Origin: an uncultured Prevotella sp.
GTDB lineage: Bacteria; Bacteroidota; Bacteroidia; Bacteroidales; Bacteroidaceae
NCBI GenBank assembly: GCA_905236165.1
Contig: CAJOOC010000063.1
Location: 1 to 58,261, forward strand
DNA length: 58,261 bases
Reading direction: 5' to 3'
The notes below the pieces were generated by a model. It was not told where the DNA came from. It saw only the letters and a program-made list of their open reading frames with translations, and did not search any database. Both the position numbers and the translations under genes were made by a program. The number at the start of each line of letters is the position of its first letter. The stretch's first letter is position 1. Shown piece after piece: positions 35,272 to 44,391 of the stretch.

Positions 35272-36444
35272 TTAAAGATTTATGTTATCCAACAATTGTA
35301 TGTATCTCTCTATTGCCCCTTCTATCTCATGCAGGCAGATATATTCGTCGGCGGAGTGGGAACGTGAGGACTGTCCGGGGCCGAGCTTGAATGACGGGAA
35401 TCGCATCAGGGCCTGGTCGGAGAGCGTGGGAGAGCCGAAGGGCTTCATGCCCATCCCGATGCAACGCTGTATGAGCGGATGCTCTGCAGGGATTGACGAG
35501 GAATGCAGATGGAAGGAACGTGCTGTCAGCTCGCTCTTCATCTTGCTCTGCAGGAACTGGAACACCTCTTCGTTGGTGTAGTGTTCGTTGGTGCGCACAT
35601 CGATGACAAAGCGGCACTCATCGGGTACTACGTTATGCTGCGTGCCGGCGTTAATCACCGTGCATTGCATCTTCGTGGGACCGAGCAACGGCGATACCTT
35701 CTCAAACTGATAGTCGCGCAGGAAGAGCAGGTCGTCAAGGGCCTCGTTGATGGCATTGATGCCCTCGGAGCGTGCTGCATGTCCGCTCTTGCCGTGAGCG
35801 ATGCCGTCGATGACCATCAGTCCGCGCTCTGCTATGGCAGGCTGCATACCGGTGGGTTCGCCGACAATGGCCACGCTGATGGGTGGAAGCATGGGCAATA
35901 CGGCACGTATGCCGTCCTTGCCGCTCACCTCTTCCTCGCAGCTGGCCAGATAGAGAAGATTGAACGGGAACGGTGGTTGTGTCAGCGGGTGAACCGATGG
36001 GCACCCTTGGGCAGGGCTTCCTGTTAGTGGGTGGACCGCCGGGCACGCAGGGGCTGGGGACAGTTGCCTGAACACCTGCAAGAGGCTCACCAGACCGCCG
36101 CCACAGTCGTTGCTGCCCAGGCCGTAGAGACGTTGTTCGGTGTGGCTGTTGCCCTGTGCATCAGTCACTTCCACGTCTTCAATGGATGGCGTGAAAGGGT
36201 CGCGTGTCCATGTCGCAACGGGTTTAACGGTGTCGATATGGGCATTGAGCATGATGGTGGGACGCGCATCGTCCCAGTCCTGAGACTTTATCCAGATGTT
36301 GTTGCCAAGCCGCTCAGGCTGATAGCCATAATCGCGGATAGCCTCTTCGAATATGTCGGCAGCAGCCTTCTCGTCGCGACTGACACGCGGGGTGGCTATG
36401 AGTCGCTTCAGAAGCGTTACTGCATCGGTAGTATATGATGTCAC
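35272..36444 (-). CDS. M20 family metallopeptidase/deacylase (ArgE/DapE-like) with an in-frame insert
   Basis: 390 residues, dinuclear zinc hydrolase. Metal and catalytic motifs: NAHIDTVKP (His69, Asp71), GLGSNDCGGGLVSLLQVF (Asp113), CEEEVSGKDG (Glu pair near 170) and GEPTGMQPAIAERG. Bacteroidales relatives act in arginine synthesis on N-acyl ornithine or citrulline, which is the likely role. Residues about 129-155 (SPAPACPAVHPLTGSPAQGC and on) are an insert encoded by two tandem degenerate copies of a 35-40 bp GC-rich repeat. The insert lies between the zinc-ligand segment and the strand FNLLYLASCEEE. The frame is intact. The TonB receptor gene ends 59 bases upstream. Confidence 0.88.
   Translation of the reverse strand: MTSYTTDAVTLLKRLIATPRVSRDEKAAADIFEEAIRDYGYQPERLGNNIWIKSQDWDDARPTIMLNAHIDTVKPVATWTRDPFTPSIEDVEVTDAQGNSHTEQRLYGLGSNDCGGGLVSLLQVFRQLSPAPACPAVHPLTGSPAQGCPSVHPLTQPPFPFNLLYLASCEEEVSGKDGIRAVLPMLPPISVAIVGEPTGMQPAIAERGLMVIDGIAHGKSGHAARSEGINAINEALDDLLFLRDYQFEKVSPLLGPTKMQCTVINAGTQHNVVPDECRFVIDVRTNEHYTNEEVFQFLQSKMKSELTARSFHLHSSSIPAEHPLIQRCIGMGMKPFGSPTLSDQALMRFPSFKLGPGQSSRSHSADEYICLHEIEGAIERYIQLLDNINL
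35979..36059. repeat. Two tandem degenerate repeats inside the M20 gene
   Basis: TGTCAGCGGGTGAACCGATG then GGCACCCTTGGGCAGGG, and TGTTAGTGGGTGGACCGCCG then GGCACGCAGGGGCTGGGG. They are translated as the repeated peptide PSVHPLT/PAVHPLT. No third copy is seen in the window. Confidence 0.8.
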
Positions 36445-36503
36445 GAATTGTCTGATTAGAACTTAAAAGGAAGAACTCAAGCGAAAACTGGGGACAATGA
36501 CTG

Positions 36504-39029
36504 TTAGAACTTAAATGTCACTTTGCCAATGAACTGACGGCCTGCATGTGGTATACCATCAATGAGCATCGAACCAATCTTGTATTGGTTGTTCAGCAGG
36601 TTTTTCAGAGAGAGGTCTACGTCGAAGACTTTGCTCGTATAGCTGAGACCCAGGCCAATGTCGCATTGTGGCTTGACGCGATAGATTACTGAAATGAATT
36701 TAGATTGGATGAACGTCCGTATAAGGTCTAAGGACTGATAAAACGTAGCCGTCCTAAACTGTACGGTGCTTCGTGCCCACAGCTGATGCTTTCTGTTTGG
36801 GTTATGCCATACGCATCCTGCTACCGTCATGTTGGTATGGAACTCAGGAGTGGAGAAGGTTTGGGAATCATATTCTATGTAGTTCTCAGACGTTAAGATG
36901 CGCTGCCAAGTGGCATTCATGTTCACGAACAGGTCGTTGTGGTTGTATTGCGCGGAGACATCAACGCCCAGGTTGCGTACCTTGCCTGTATTGATAAACA
37001 TATAATCCTCATGTTCCAGATCGTTTCTCATGCTCGCATTGAGCACTGCCAGGTCTTTCAGTATGTTGTAGAATACAGAGACATCGGCATTGAAATGCTT
37101 TCGGGGATTATGGTAGGATGCCCCGATATTGAATGAGCGCATCGTTTCGGGTTTCATGTCGCTGCCGCCAGCGAAGATAGAGAGAATGCTTGCACGGTAA
37201 ATGTATGCCGCATCCACAAAGCTGTAGTTGTAGTTGCCACGCAGTGAGAGGTGGTCCGTAAGTTTGTAGATGAGAGAGAAGCGTGGGGAGAGGCGTGTCA
37301 GAACCTTTTCATTGAATCGTACCTTGCGGTCAAAGCGCAAGCCAGCGTTGAAAATGAGGTTTCTTGTGCGTGGCATGAAGAAGTGTTTCAACTGGGCATA
37401 GCCAGACATGGATGTCTCGTTGCCGTCTTGGAAGATGGCATTGGAGGACAGAGCACCGTATGCATTGTAGTTACCGCCAAGCAGTAGGTTGCCGTTGGCA
37501 AGTACGAAGTTTTCGTATTGTGCACCAAAAACCAGCGAGCCCTCTCCGAGAGCCTTGTAGCTGGTAAGTCCCTGTGCCTGGAAGCCATAGGTGACGCCAT
37601 CCCAATCCATCTTCTGGTAAGCACCTTGTGTGAATGGATTTTCTGCTACTATGGCGAGGGATTTTACGAATGCATCGCCCATTTCGCCAGCATCCCTCGT
37701 CGTGCGAGAGAGCAAGAGGAGCATAGCTGCTCCCAGACCTCTGTCGATAGAGTCGCCAAGGGCATTATACAGTGAGCTGCTCTCAAGTGAGATATAGCCA
37801 GAGGCCTGGAGGTCGAAGCCCTCAAAGGAATGGGAATAGTCGAGGTTGATGCGATTGTTTGAGCGCGATACGCCAGGAGTGATGCCGTCAATCTCTGCAT
37901 ATTTGTCGTAAGAGAAGTTACGGAAAGCATTCACGTCTGGGTCCCGGCCTCGTAACGCATCTGCAACACTCTGATCGTTGGGCAATTGTATTACATTTAT
38001 GTATGGCGTGTGCTTGGAGCGCTGAATGTTCAGGGACAAGGTGAAGTCTTGCCAGCGAGCCTTGATGCCCACATCATAGGCGGGTCTTCCGCGAAAGCCG
38101 TGTGAATAAAGCGTGGTGGTGCCTCCGATACTGTTGTCCACAATATCGGGAAAGCCCTCCATATATTGCAATGAGCCCCAGCCCATGATGTCAACGACAT
38201 TGTTTCCACCACCAACGACGAAGGAACCGCCATAGGTGTTAGCAGTACCGATGGTAGCAGAAACACGTCCGCCATTAAGCTCCGCACCTTTACGGGTGAT
38301 GATATTCACCACAGCGGTGAGGGCAACGTTTCCGTAGAGTGACGACGCAGGTCCGCGAAGCACCTCTATTTGCTTGATTTTATCGAGGGAAGAGCGGAAG
38401 TCCGGGGCTTCGGCATTGGTGGATGAGGAGTTCAGACGATGTCCGTCGAGCATGAAGAGTATCTTGTCCTGGGTCAGGGAGTAGATGCCGTGCATCGCGA
38501 TGTTCGACTCCATACCCTCTGCAACGGTGATGCCGGGCACGTAGAGGGCCAGCAGATCCTGCAGCGTTGTGGCACCGGAATAGCGTATCATGTCCTCGGT
38601 GATGAGCGTCACGGGGACAGGCGCTTCCTCAATGGCCTCTGCCTGACGTGAGGCGGTGGTGATACCGGCCTCTGCCGACTTTATCTCGGCCACGAGGTCT
38701 ATGAAGCGGTGAGGGTCGCCAAGGGTGGGGGTGAAGTATGGATTTGTCCTTAGCATCTTCTCAGCATAGAGACGTGCTCCGTCCATGTCGCCCTTTTCTA
38801 TACAGCAAAGGGCCAGAAGCCTGTAGCCACTGGTCTTCAGCATGTCGTCGGCAGAGGGCAACATGCTTAGTGTCAGTTCTTCACATTGATTGAAGAGACC
38901 CTGCTCGTACACCTTCAACGCCTGATTATACAGCTCCTGCGCATTGACGCCGCTGGCTTGTGCGAAGGAACTGATGGGATGGCTGCATAACAGTAGCAGT
39001 GCCGCATATATATAAATAAGGTGTCTCAT
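36504..39029 (-). CDS. TonB-dependent outer membrane receptor with N-terminal TPR region
   Basis: 841 residues, signal peptide MRHLIYIYAALLLLCSHPISSFA. Residues about 30-120 are TPR-like helices (AQELYNQALKVYEQGLFNQC...EKGDMDGARLYAEKML), not the usual carboxypeptidase-like domain. The plug spans about 125-240 (TLQDLLALYVPGITVAEG; IEVLRGPASSLYGNVALTAVVNIIT) and the beta-barrel ends GKVTFKF with a terminal Phe. It lacks a paired SusD gene, so glycan import is not implied; siderophore, cobalamin or peptide uptake are possible. Its ATG overlaps the kinase stop by 4 bases (ATGA), tying it to the upstream signalling genes. Confidence 0.9.
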   Translation of the reverse strand: MRHLIYIYAALLLLCSHPISSFAQASGVNAQELYNQALKVYEQGLFNQCEELTLSMLPSADDMLKTSGYRLLALCCIEKGDMDGARLYAEKMLRTNPYFTPTLGDPHRFIDLVAEIKSAEAGITTASRQAEAIEEAPVPVTLITEDMIRYSGATTLQDLLALYVPGITVAEGMESNIAMHGIYSLTQDKILFMLDGHRLNSSSTNAEAPDFRSSLDKIKQIEVLRGPASSLYGNVALTAVVNIITRKGAELNGGRVSATIGTANTYGGSFVVGGGNNVVDIMGWGSLQYMEGFPDIVDNSIGGTTTLYSHGFRGRPAYDVGIKARWQDFTLSLNIQRSKHTPYINVIQLPNDQSVADALRGRDPDVNAFRNFSYDKYAEIDGITPGVSRSNNRINLDYSHSFEGFDLQASGYISLESSSLYNALGDSIDRGLGAAMLLLLSRTTRDAGEMGDAFVKSLAIVAENPFTQGAYQKMDWDGVTYGFQAQGLTSYKALGEGSLVFGAQYENFVLANGNLLLGGNYNAYGALSSNAIFQDGNETSMSGYAQLKHFFMPRTRNLIFNAGLRFDRKVRFNEKVLTRLSPRFSLIYKLTDHLSLRGNYNYSFVDAAYIYRASILSIFAGGSDMKPETMRSFNIGASYHNPRKHFNADVSVFYNILKDLAVLNASMRNDLEHEDYMFINTGKVRNLGVDVSAQYNHNDLFVNMNATWQRILTSENYIEYDSQTFSTPEFHTNMTVAGCVWHNPNRKHQLWARSTVQFRTATFYQSLDLIRTFIQSKFISVIYRVKPQCDIGLGLSYTSKVFDVDLSLKNLLNNQYKIGSMLIDGIPHAGRQFIGKVTFKF

Positions 39030-39841
39030 ATCTTTGATGCGGGTATGACGAAGGTTACCTTGGTGCCTTCTCCAACGGCGGTGTCGATAAGTATCTCGCC
39101 GTGATGATTGTTGACAATGATGTCGTGGGTAATCTGCATGCCCAGTCCAGTACCTTCACCAACGGGCTTCGTCGTGATATTCTCATGGAAGAGTTTCTCT
39201 TTCACATTGTCGGGAATGCCGCAGCCGTTGTCTTTCAGCGTGATGGAGAAGCTCTGCTCACTCTGTGTCACGCTCACCTCGATGACAGGGGCGAAGCCTC
39301 CGTTGCCTTTCTCGTTCTCTGTCTGCTGTCGTTGCCTGATGGCATAGCAGGCATTGTTCATGATGTTGAGCACAGCGCGTGACAGGTCTTGCGGTATGAC
39401 CATCATCTTTGGCATGTCCTCCGGATAGTTTTCGCGGATGGTGACGTTGAAACTCTTGTCCTTTGCACGCATGGCATGAAAGGAGAGCCAGATGTATTCG
39501 TGGATGAGCTGTGGTATGTCTGTAGGCAGTTGCTCTCCTTCTTTGCCGCGTGAGATAAGCAGTATGCCCTGAATGATGCTGATGGCACGCTCTCCGTGTT
39601 CCTTAATCTTCTGGAGATTGGTGGCGAGGTCAGCGGTGATGTCATTCAGCTCTTCGGCATCATCGCTGTCGATGTCGTCGCTGATGTCCTCGATGATATC
39701 CTTAAGGTCTGCCAGCAGCTTTTCTGACATCTTCGAGAAGTTTATCACGAAATTCAGGGGATTCTGTATCTCGTGGGCTATTCCTGCGCTAAGCATTCCT
39801 AAGGAGGCGAGCTTCTGTTGTTGCTTTTCGCTTTCTGTCAT
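39026..39841 (-). CDS. Short soluble histidine kinase lacking a sensor domain
   Basis: 271 residues that begin almost directly with HisKA: LASLGMLSAGIAHEIQNPLN, phosphoacceptor His23. The HATPase domain has NIMNNACYAIRQRQ (N box), LKDNGCGIPDNVKEKLF (G1) and GEGTGLGMQITHDII (G2). No membrane segment or sensory domain, so it is probably cytoplasmic. Its HisKA resembles the region after the coiled coil in the upstream propeller protein, which lacks the His. A heteromeric pair is therefore plausible (inference). It ends in a 4-base overlap with the TonB receptor gene. Confidence 0.9.
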   Translation of the reverse strand: MTESEKQQQKLASLGMLSAGIAHEIQNPLNFVINFSKMSEKLLADLKDIIEDISDDIDSDDAEELNDITADLATNLQKIKEHGERAISIIQGILLISRGKEGEQLPTDIPQLIHEYIWLSFHAMRAKDKSFNVTIRENYPEDMPKMMVIPQDLSRAVLNIMNNACYAIRQRQQTENEKGNGGFAPVIEVSVTQSEQSFSITLKDNGCGIPDNVKEKLFHENITTKPVGEGTGLGMQITHDIIVNNHHGEILIDTAVGEGTKVTFVIPASKI

Positions 39842-39877
39842 GGTGTGATATTTTGGGTTTTGGGGTGAGGGTTGTTG

Positions 39878-42643
39878 TTATAGCATTATGAGGAAGTCGG
39901 TGTACTGGTCTTTCTTCGACTGCAGGGAGATGGCGCCATTGAGCGCCTGTATAGTCTCTCTGACGAGGTATAGTCCCACTCCGGAGGCTTCACCGGTGGT
40001 CTTGGTGGTGAAGAAGGGGTCGAATACCTTTTCCTGTATTGTCTCTTCTATGCCGATGCCGTTGTCGTGGATGACGATTTCCACGTGTTTGCCGTCGATG
40101 GGTGAGAGTTTCAGCGACACTTCTGCATCGTAGGGGGCTCGTTGGAATTTCTTCATTACGGCATATATGGCATTGCTTAGGATAGCCAGCAGCACCTTGT
40201 TGACCGACTCTGGGTCAATGCTGTGCGTGATGTCTTCGTCGGGCATTAAGGCCTTGACGCTGACGTTCATGGCTGCGAGCTGCTCCTTGTGGTATTCGTT
40301 GGTCACCTCTACGGCCTGTCTGCACAGCTGCGAGATATTGATGTCGCGCGGGGTGCCGACGTTGTTGTTGAGGATGGCCTCCATGGCGCGGAGTGTGCGG
40401 GTGGTGTTCACGCCGTGTTCCTCTATCTTGTGGAGGTTCTGCTGCATCATGTCGAGGATGTCCATGCAGTCATCATAGTTGTCTGCGCTGATGTTCACCT
40501 TCTCGTCTTCGATGTCTTCAGCAAGGTCATTGGCCAGTCCATGCGTCAGTTTTGAGAAGTTGTTGATGTAGTTGATGGGGTTAAGGATACGGTCGATGAG
40601 GCCCTGCGTCAGCTTGCCTGCTGTGGCGGTGCGCTCCATCCTTATAAGGTCGGCCTGGGTCTGCTTCAGCTCGCGGTTCTTCTCCTCAAGGTCGTCAAGA
40701 GCCGTGGAGAGCTCGGCAGTGCGTTCGTCGACAATGCTCTCCAGCTGTTCCTTGGCTTTCTCCAGTTTTCGTGTGCGGTAATCCATAAACTTCCTGACGA
40801 GCAGGATGGCTATAATGAAATATACCAGTACGGCCCACCAACGCATGTAGAAGGGGTAGGCACGTTCCCATTCGGCCCTGGCCTTGCCTGAGATGTTTCC
40901 AAACATGTCCATTGCCTCCACCTCGAAGAATGTCTGTCCGTAAGCCATATTGCTGAAACGGGCATAGGTCTCTGACGACCAGTTGCTCCATGTGCCGCCG
41001 TTGATGCGGTAGCGGTATTGCGTGGGGCGGAAGAGGGAGTTGTTGTCAGCTGAGAAGTATATGGTGATGGTGTGTATCGAAGATGACAGGCGCAGGTCTT
41101 TGAGGCTCTTGATGGGTGTCATTCCGTCTTTCTGGAATCCTCCCCATACGATGGAGTCGTTCATAATGGTCACCCCGCGGATGAACATCTGTGTCTGCTC
41201 CTTTATTCTGTTCAGCTCGCTCAGCTTGCCTGTCTCACACTGTATCACGCCGTATTCTCCTCCTACCCACAGCGTGTGTTCCTTCGTATAGGTCACCGCA
41301 CGTACTACAATCTGGCTCAGCGGGTGTATCCAGTTCAGCAGGTTTTTGTTGCGTGATTTGTCGGCTACGGTCAGTCCCCTGCCCTCAGGGTCGGTAAGCC
41401 AGCGGCGACCGGTGTTGTCGGTGAAGTCGAGAAGCGGCTCATTGATGTCGTCGTCTTTGCGAACGAGCGTTGAGACGTGGCGGTCGTTGATGGTGACGTG
41501 CCACAGTTCGCCGTAGATGGTCTCTATCTCCAGCACTCCATCGACGATGTCGGCATGCGCACCCTTCTCCAGTTCAGAGATTTTGGTGTACTGTCCGTTC
41601 AGCGTTACCTTGCCGATGCCATCCAGTTCGCAGATGTAACAGTATTCTTTGCCGTCATAGCATACTGCCGTACAGTTGTTCTCTACGATGCGCTGCACGT
41701 TCGTTCCGTTAATCTTGAATAGACCTACGGACGTTGCTGCAAGCAGTGTGTTGTTGCCTATGTCGAGCAGTTGCCAGCATGCCGCGTCGATGCCAGGCAC
41801 CATTGACACGTTTCCGTTGGTGATGCGGTACAGGCCTTGCAGCGTACCGACATACAGGATGTCGCCTGACTGTCCTAAGGCGTAGACCTCGCCTTTCAGT
41901 CCCTGGGCCTCAGTGAGGTGGGTATATGGCGATGGTATCTCTATGGCGAAGATGCCTTTGCTCGTTGCGCCCCATACTGTGTGGTCGCCGTCGTAGGCCA
42001 TTCGCACAACATTGTTGCTGCACAGACCGTCACTTTCGCTGATGGTCTGCCGCATATTGTTGCCTATGATGGTGATGCCGTCCTTGCCGTTGGTGGTCAC
42101 AGTGGCGTTGTAGGCCTTGATGGAGACGGTGGCGTCTGACGCGTTGGCAGTGCTGTCTTTGATGGCTGACGGTACCAGTCGTTCTCCTTCAAGATAGAAG
42201 CGGGAGCCTTCGCTGTTGATGACGAGGAGGTTTTTGCCGTCAAGGCGTATGTCCGTGACCTCGCCGAGACTGTTCTTCTGTTTGTCGGAGATGATGTAGT
42301 GTATCTGCAGCCGTCCGTTAGTGTCGGGCTCCAAATAGCCGAAGATGTTGTGTCCTCCTAACCAGATGCGGTTGCTATGGTCGCAGCACAGACGTGTGAT
42401 GCGGCTGATGCCAGTGGTATGCACCTTGCGCCATGAAGCACCGTCGAAGTATAGCAGGCCCTCGAAGTTGGCAAAGAAGACTGTGCCGTATTTGTCGCAT
42501 ACCACGTCGTAGTTGCGATTGTGGGCATTATACTCGTTGGCGCTATAGTTTCGCAGGTATGGCAGGCCACCATTAGCGGCGGTGAGGCAGGCTGAAACGA
42601 GCAGCAATGCCATTGTGATGATATGTCTGCCGTAGTGTCTCAT
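39878..42643 (-). CDS. Beta-propeller sensor protein with degenerate histidine kinase core
   Basis: 921 residues with signal peptide near LLLVSACLTAANGG. About 30-490 are 'two-component regulator propeller' repeats (LLYFDGASWRKVHTTGISRI; VVRMAYDGDHTVWGATSKGI), then a Y_Y_Y domain (YRYRINGGTWSNWSS) and a TM segment (WWAVLVYFIIAILLVRKFM). A coiled coil follows, then a HisKA-like and a HATPase domain (HDNGIGIEETIQEKVFDPFF; ASGVGLYLVRETI). The HisKA motif reads GLIDRILNPINYINNF: the expected His is Asp684 and the following Glu is Arg, so autophosphorylation on this His is impossible. ATP-binding residues look intact. It overlaps the WD40 gene by 4 bases. Confidence 0.9.
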   Translation of the reverse strand: MRHYGRHIITMALLLVSACLTAANGGLPYLRNYSANEYNAHNRNYDVVCDKYGTVFFANFEGLLYFDGASWRKVHTTGISRITRLCCDHSNRIWLGGHNIFGYLEPDTNGRLQIHYIISDKQKNSLGEVTDIRLDGKNLLVINSEGSRFYLEGERLVPSAIKDSTANASDATVSIKAYNATVTTNGKDGITIIGNNMRQTISESDGLCSNNVVRMAYDGDHTVWGATSKGIFAIEIPSPYTHLTEAQGLKGEVYALGQSGDILYVGTLQGLYRITNGNVSMVPGIDAACWQLLDIGNNTLLAATSVGLFKINGTNVQRIVENNCTAVCYDGKEYCYICELDGIGKVTLNGQYTKISELEKGAHADIVDGVLEIETIYGELWHVTINDRHVSTLVRKDDDINEPLLDFTDNTGRRWLTDPEGRGLTVADKSRNKNLLNWIHPLSQIVVRAVTYTKEHTLWVGGEYGVIQCETGKLSELNRIKEQTQMFIRGVTIMNDSIVWGGFQKDGMTPIKSLKDLRLSSSIHTITIYFSADNNSLFRPTQYRYRINGGTWSNWSSETYARFSNMAYGQTFFEVEAMDMFGNISGKARAEWERAYPFYMRWWAVLVYFIIAILLVRKFMDYRTRKLEKAKEQLESIVDERTAELSTALDDLEEKNRELKQTQADLIRMERTATAGKLTQGLIDRILNPINYINNFSKLTHGLANDLAEDIEDEKVNISADNYDDCMDILDMMQQNLHKIEEHGVNTTRTLRAMEAILNNNVGTPRDINISQLCRQAVEVTNEYHKEQLAAMNVSVKALMPDEDITHSIDPESVNKVLLAILSNAIYAVMKKFQRAPYDAEVSLKLSPIDGKHVEIVIHDNGIGIEETIQEKVFDPFFTTKTTGEASGVGLYLVRETIQALNGAISLQSKKDQYTDFLIML

Positions 42644-44391
42644 TGCTGCTTGAAATTAACAAATGGTACGTTCGCACCTATGTAGTAGTTCCACTCCTGA
42701 GGCGTAAACTCACGGGTGATGCTCCTATGGGTGCTTTCGGTGTTGTTGCTGATGGATATCCTAACGGTCTCTATGTCGCCGTTGGCCAGTCCTACACGCA
42801 GTGTCCTGGCAGGTTTGTCGTAGGCAAAGCACAGAGGCCATTGGTTGAAGCCAATCTTGATGGGCGTCATGAGCGCTGTAAAGTCGGCGATGTCCCAGAT
42901 GCAGATGTTCTTGTCGTAGGAAGAGGTGACGAGTTGTGAGGCATACTGGTCTATGCTGGTGATGCGTCCTGAGTGTCCGATGAGTGTGGCGAGGTATTTG
43001 CCTGTGCGGTCACAAACATAGATATCACCGTTTTCTGTGCCTAAATAATGGCAGTTGTTGTCCTTCTGGAAGTAATAGCTGGTCACGTCATAGCTCTTCG
43101 GTATCTGCAGCATGTTGTTCACGGGTTGGCGCTGTCCGTCAAATGCCAGCACCTCGCCGTTATGGCAGAAGATGAACAGGAGGTCGTCGCTGACACCAAG
43201 CGTGGTGATGTCGTTGTTGGTCTGGTATGCCTTAACGATGTTGCCGTTGGCAGGGTCTATCCATGCCACTTGTCTTCTGCCTGCAGCCACGAGCATACCG
43301 TCACGCAAATCCTTGAGGTGCATCCATGTGTCGGGGCTGAGAGGACTGAAGCCTGAATTCTTGATCTTCGACTTCTTCTGTGCCGTTTCATTGAGGATGA
43401 TGGGCTTTGTTTGCTGCCCCACTTTGCTGTTATCCGTTCTGTTGCCATAGGCATCGAGACTCATGATGCAGCCCCTGGTGTCAAGCAGGTACAATCGGTC
43501 GCGCATCAGGCAGGCTGCGCGGAAGATATGGCTGTTATCGGAGAATAGTGGTGTGAAGTCATAGTCGTTTCCATTGTCGCTGTCGTTGATATTCACCCTT
43601 ACCACCTCGCCATAGTCAGTGACGGCGATGAAGGGTCTGACGGCTTTCGGAGCATCCATGCCGTGCTTCCATGAAATGTCGTTTTCCAGGTCTTCATCAG
43701 CTGCTATAGGACCTCCAAAAAGCAGCAGACTTCTGACGTTGCCTGTCAGGTGGCAGACATTACTCTGTGCGTCGGGAGCAGTCTTGAGGAGTGCCGTGAA
43801 GATGTCTTGTTTGTAGGGGTTGCCTCCATAGATGTCGTTGAAATACCATCCGGAGTAAGAAAGCAATGCCGCCAGCTCCCTGTTGCCGGAATTGAGCTGC
43901 ACGGTGGAGTTTTGGGCCAGGGAGCGTGCCAGTGATATATAATATAAGGTATCGGCTTGTGCCCGTGCCTGATGTGCCTGTAGGGCGTGTACCATGGCTC
44001 GTTCGCTCTCCGTCTCTGCAACGAGGCGCATGCTGTCAGCCTGACGGGCTGAGAATAGGGCTTCACGTTCGGCTTTCTGGGCGAGGCTGCGTTCCATCTC
44101 GGCCTTGCCGCGTTCGATGTCGGCGATGCGCGACTGCTCTTCGGCGCGGGCTCGCTGGCGGTCGGAGAGGGTCTTCTGTTCGAAGGCGATGTCCTCCATC
44201 TGCTCGCTGATGCGTTTTGTCACAAGGGCGTTGCGCTCTGTTTCCTGAAGGGCGGCTATTTTGTCGTGAGCCTCCTGCAGCTGCGTTTCATAGTTGCTTG
44301 CGCAGAACCAATAAGTGGCTCCGCTGCTGATCAACGCAGTAGCAGCGAGTGCTACGATGTTTTCCGATATGCCTTTAATACTTTGCTTCAC
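42640..44391 (-). CDS. Membrane-anchored coiled-coil protein with WD40-like C-terminal domain
   Basis: 583 residues. An N-terminal hydrophobic anchor (NIVALAATALISSGATYWFC) is followed by a long Glu/Arg/Ala-rich coiled coil (about 30-150) and then a WD40/beta-propeller region, clearest at LATLIGHSGRITSIDQYASQ and SSYDKNICIWDIADF. The C-terminus EFTPQEWNYYIGANVPF resembles the ends of Bacteroidota WD40 proteins found beside SpoIIE phosphatases. It probably serves as a scaffold or sensor in the inner membrane (inference). Both ends overlap neighbours by 4 bases. Confidence 0.85.
   Translation of the reverse strand: MKQSIKGISENIVALAATALISSGATYWFCASNYETQLQEAHDKIAALQETERNALVTKRISEQMEDIAFEQKTLSDRQRARAEEQSRIADIERGKAEMERSLAQKAEREALFSARQADSMRLVAETESERAMVHALQAHQARAQADTLYYISLARSLAQNSTVQLNSGNRELAALLSYSGWYFNDIYGGNPYKQDIFTALLKTAPDAQSNVCHLTGNVRSLLLFGGPIAADEDLENDISWKHGMDAPKAVRPFIAVTDYGEVVRVNINDSDNGNDYDFTPLFSDNSHIFRAACLMRDRLYLLDTRGCIMSLDAYGNRTDNSKVGQQTKPIILNETAQKKSKIKNSGFSPLSPDTWMHLKDLRDGMLVAAGRRQVAWIDPANGNIVKAYQTNNDITTLGVSDDLLFIFCHNGEVLAFDGQRQPVNNMLQIPKSYDVTSYYFQKDNNCHYLGTENGDIYVCDRTGKYLATLIGHSGRITSIDQYASQLVTSSYDKNICIWDIADFTALMTPIKIGFNQWPLCFAYDKPARTLRVGLANGDIETVRISISNNTESTHRSITREFTPQEWNYYIGANVPFVNFKQQ

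Noticed and set aside
36504-39029. SusC-type receptor of a polysaccharide utilisation locus
   Set aside because: No SusD gene, the N-terminal domain is TPR-like, and the size is below the usual 1000 residues; called a generic TonB receptor instead.
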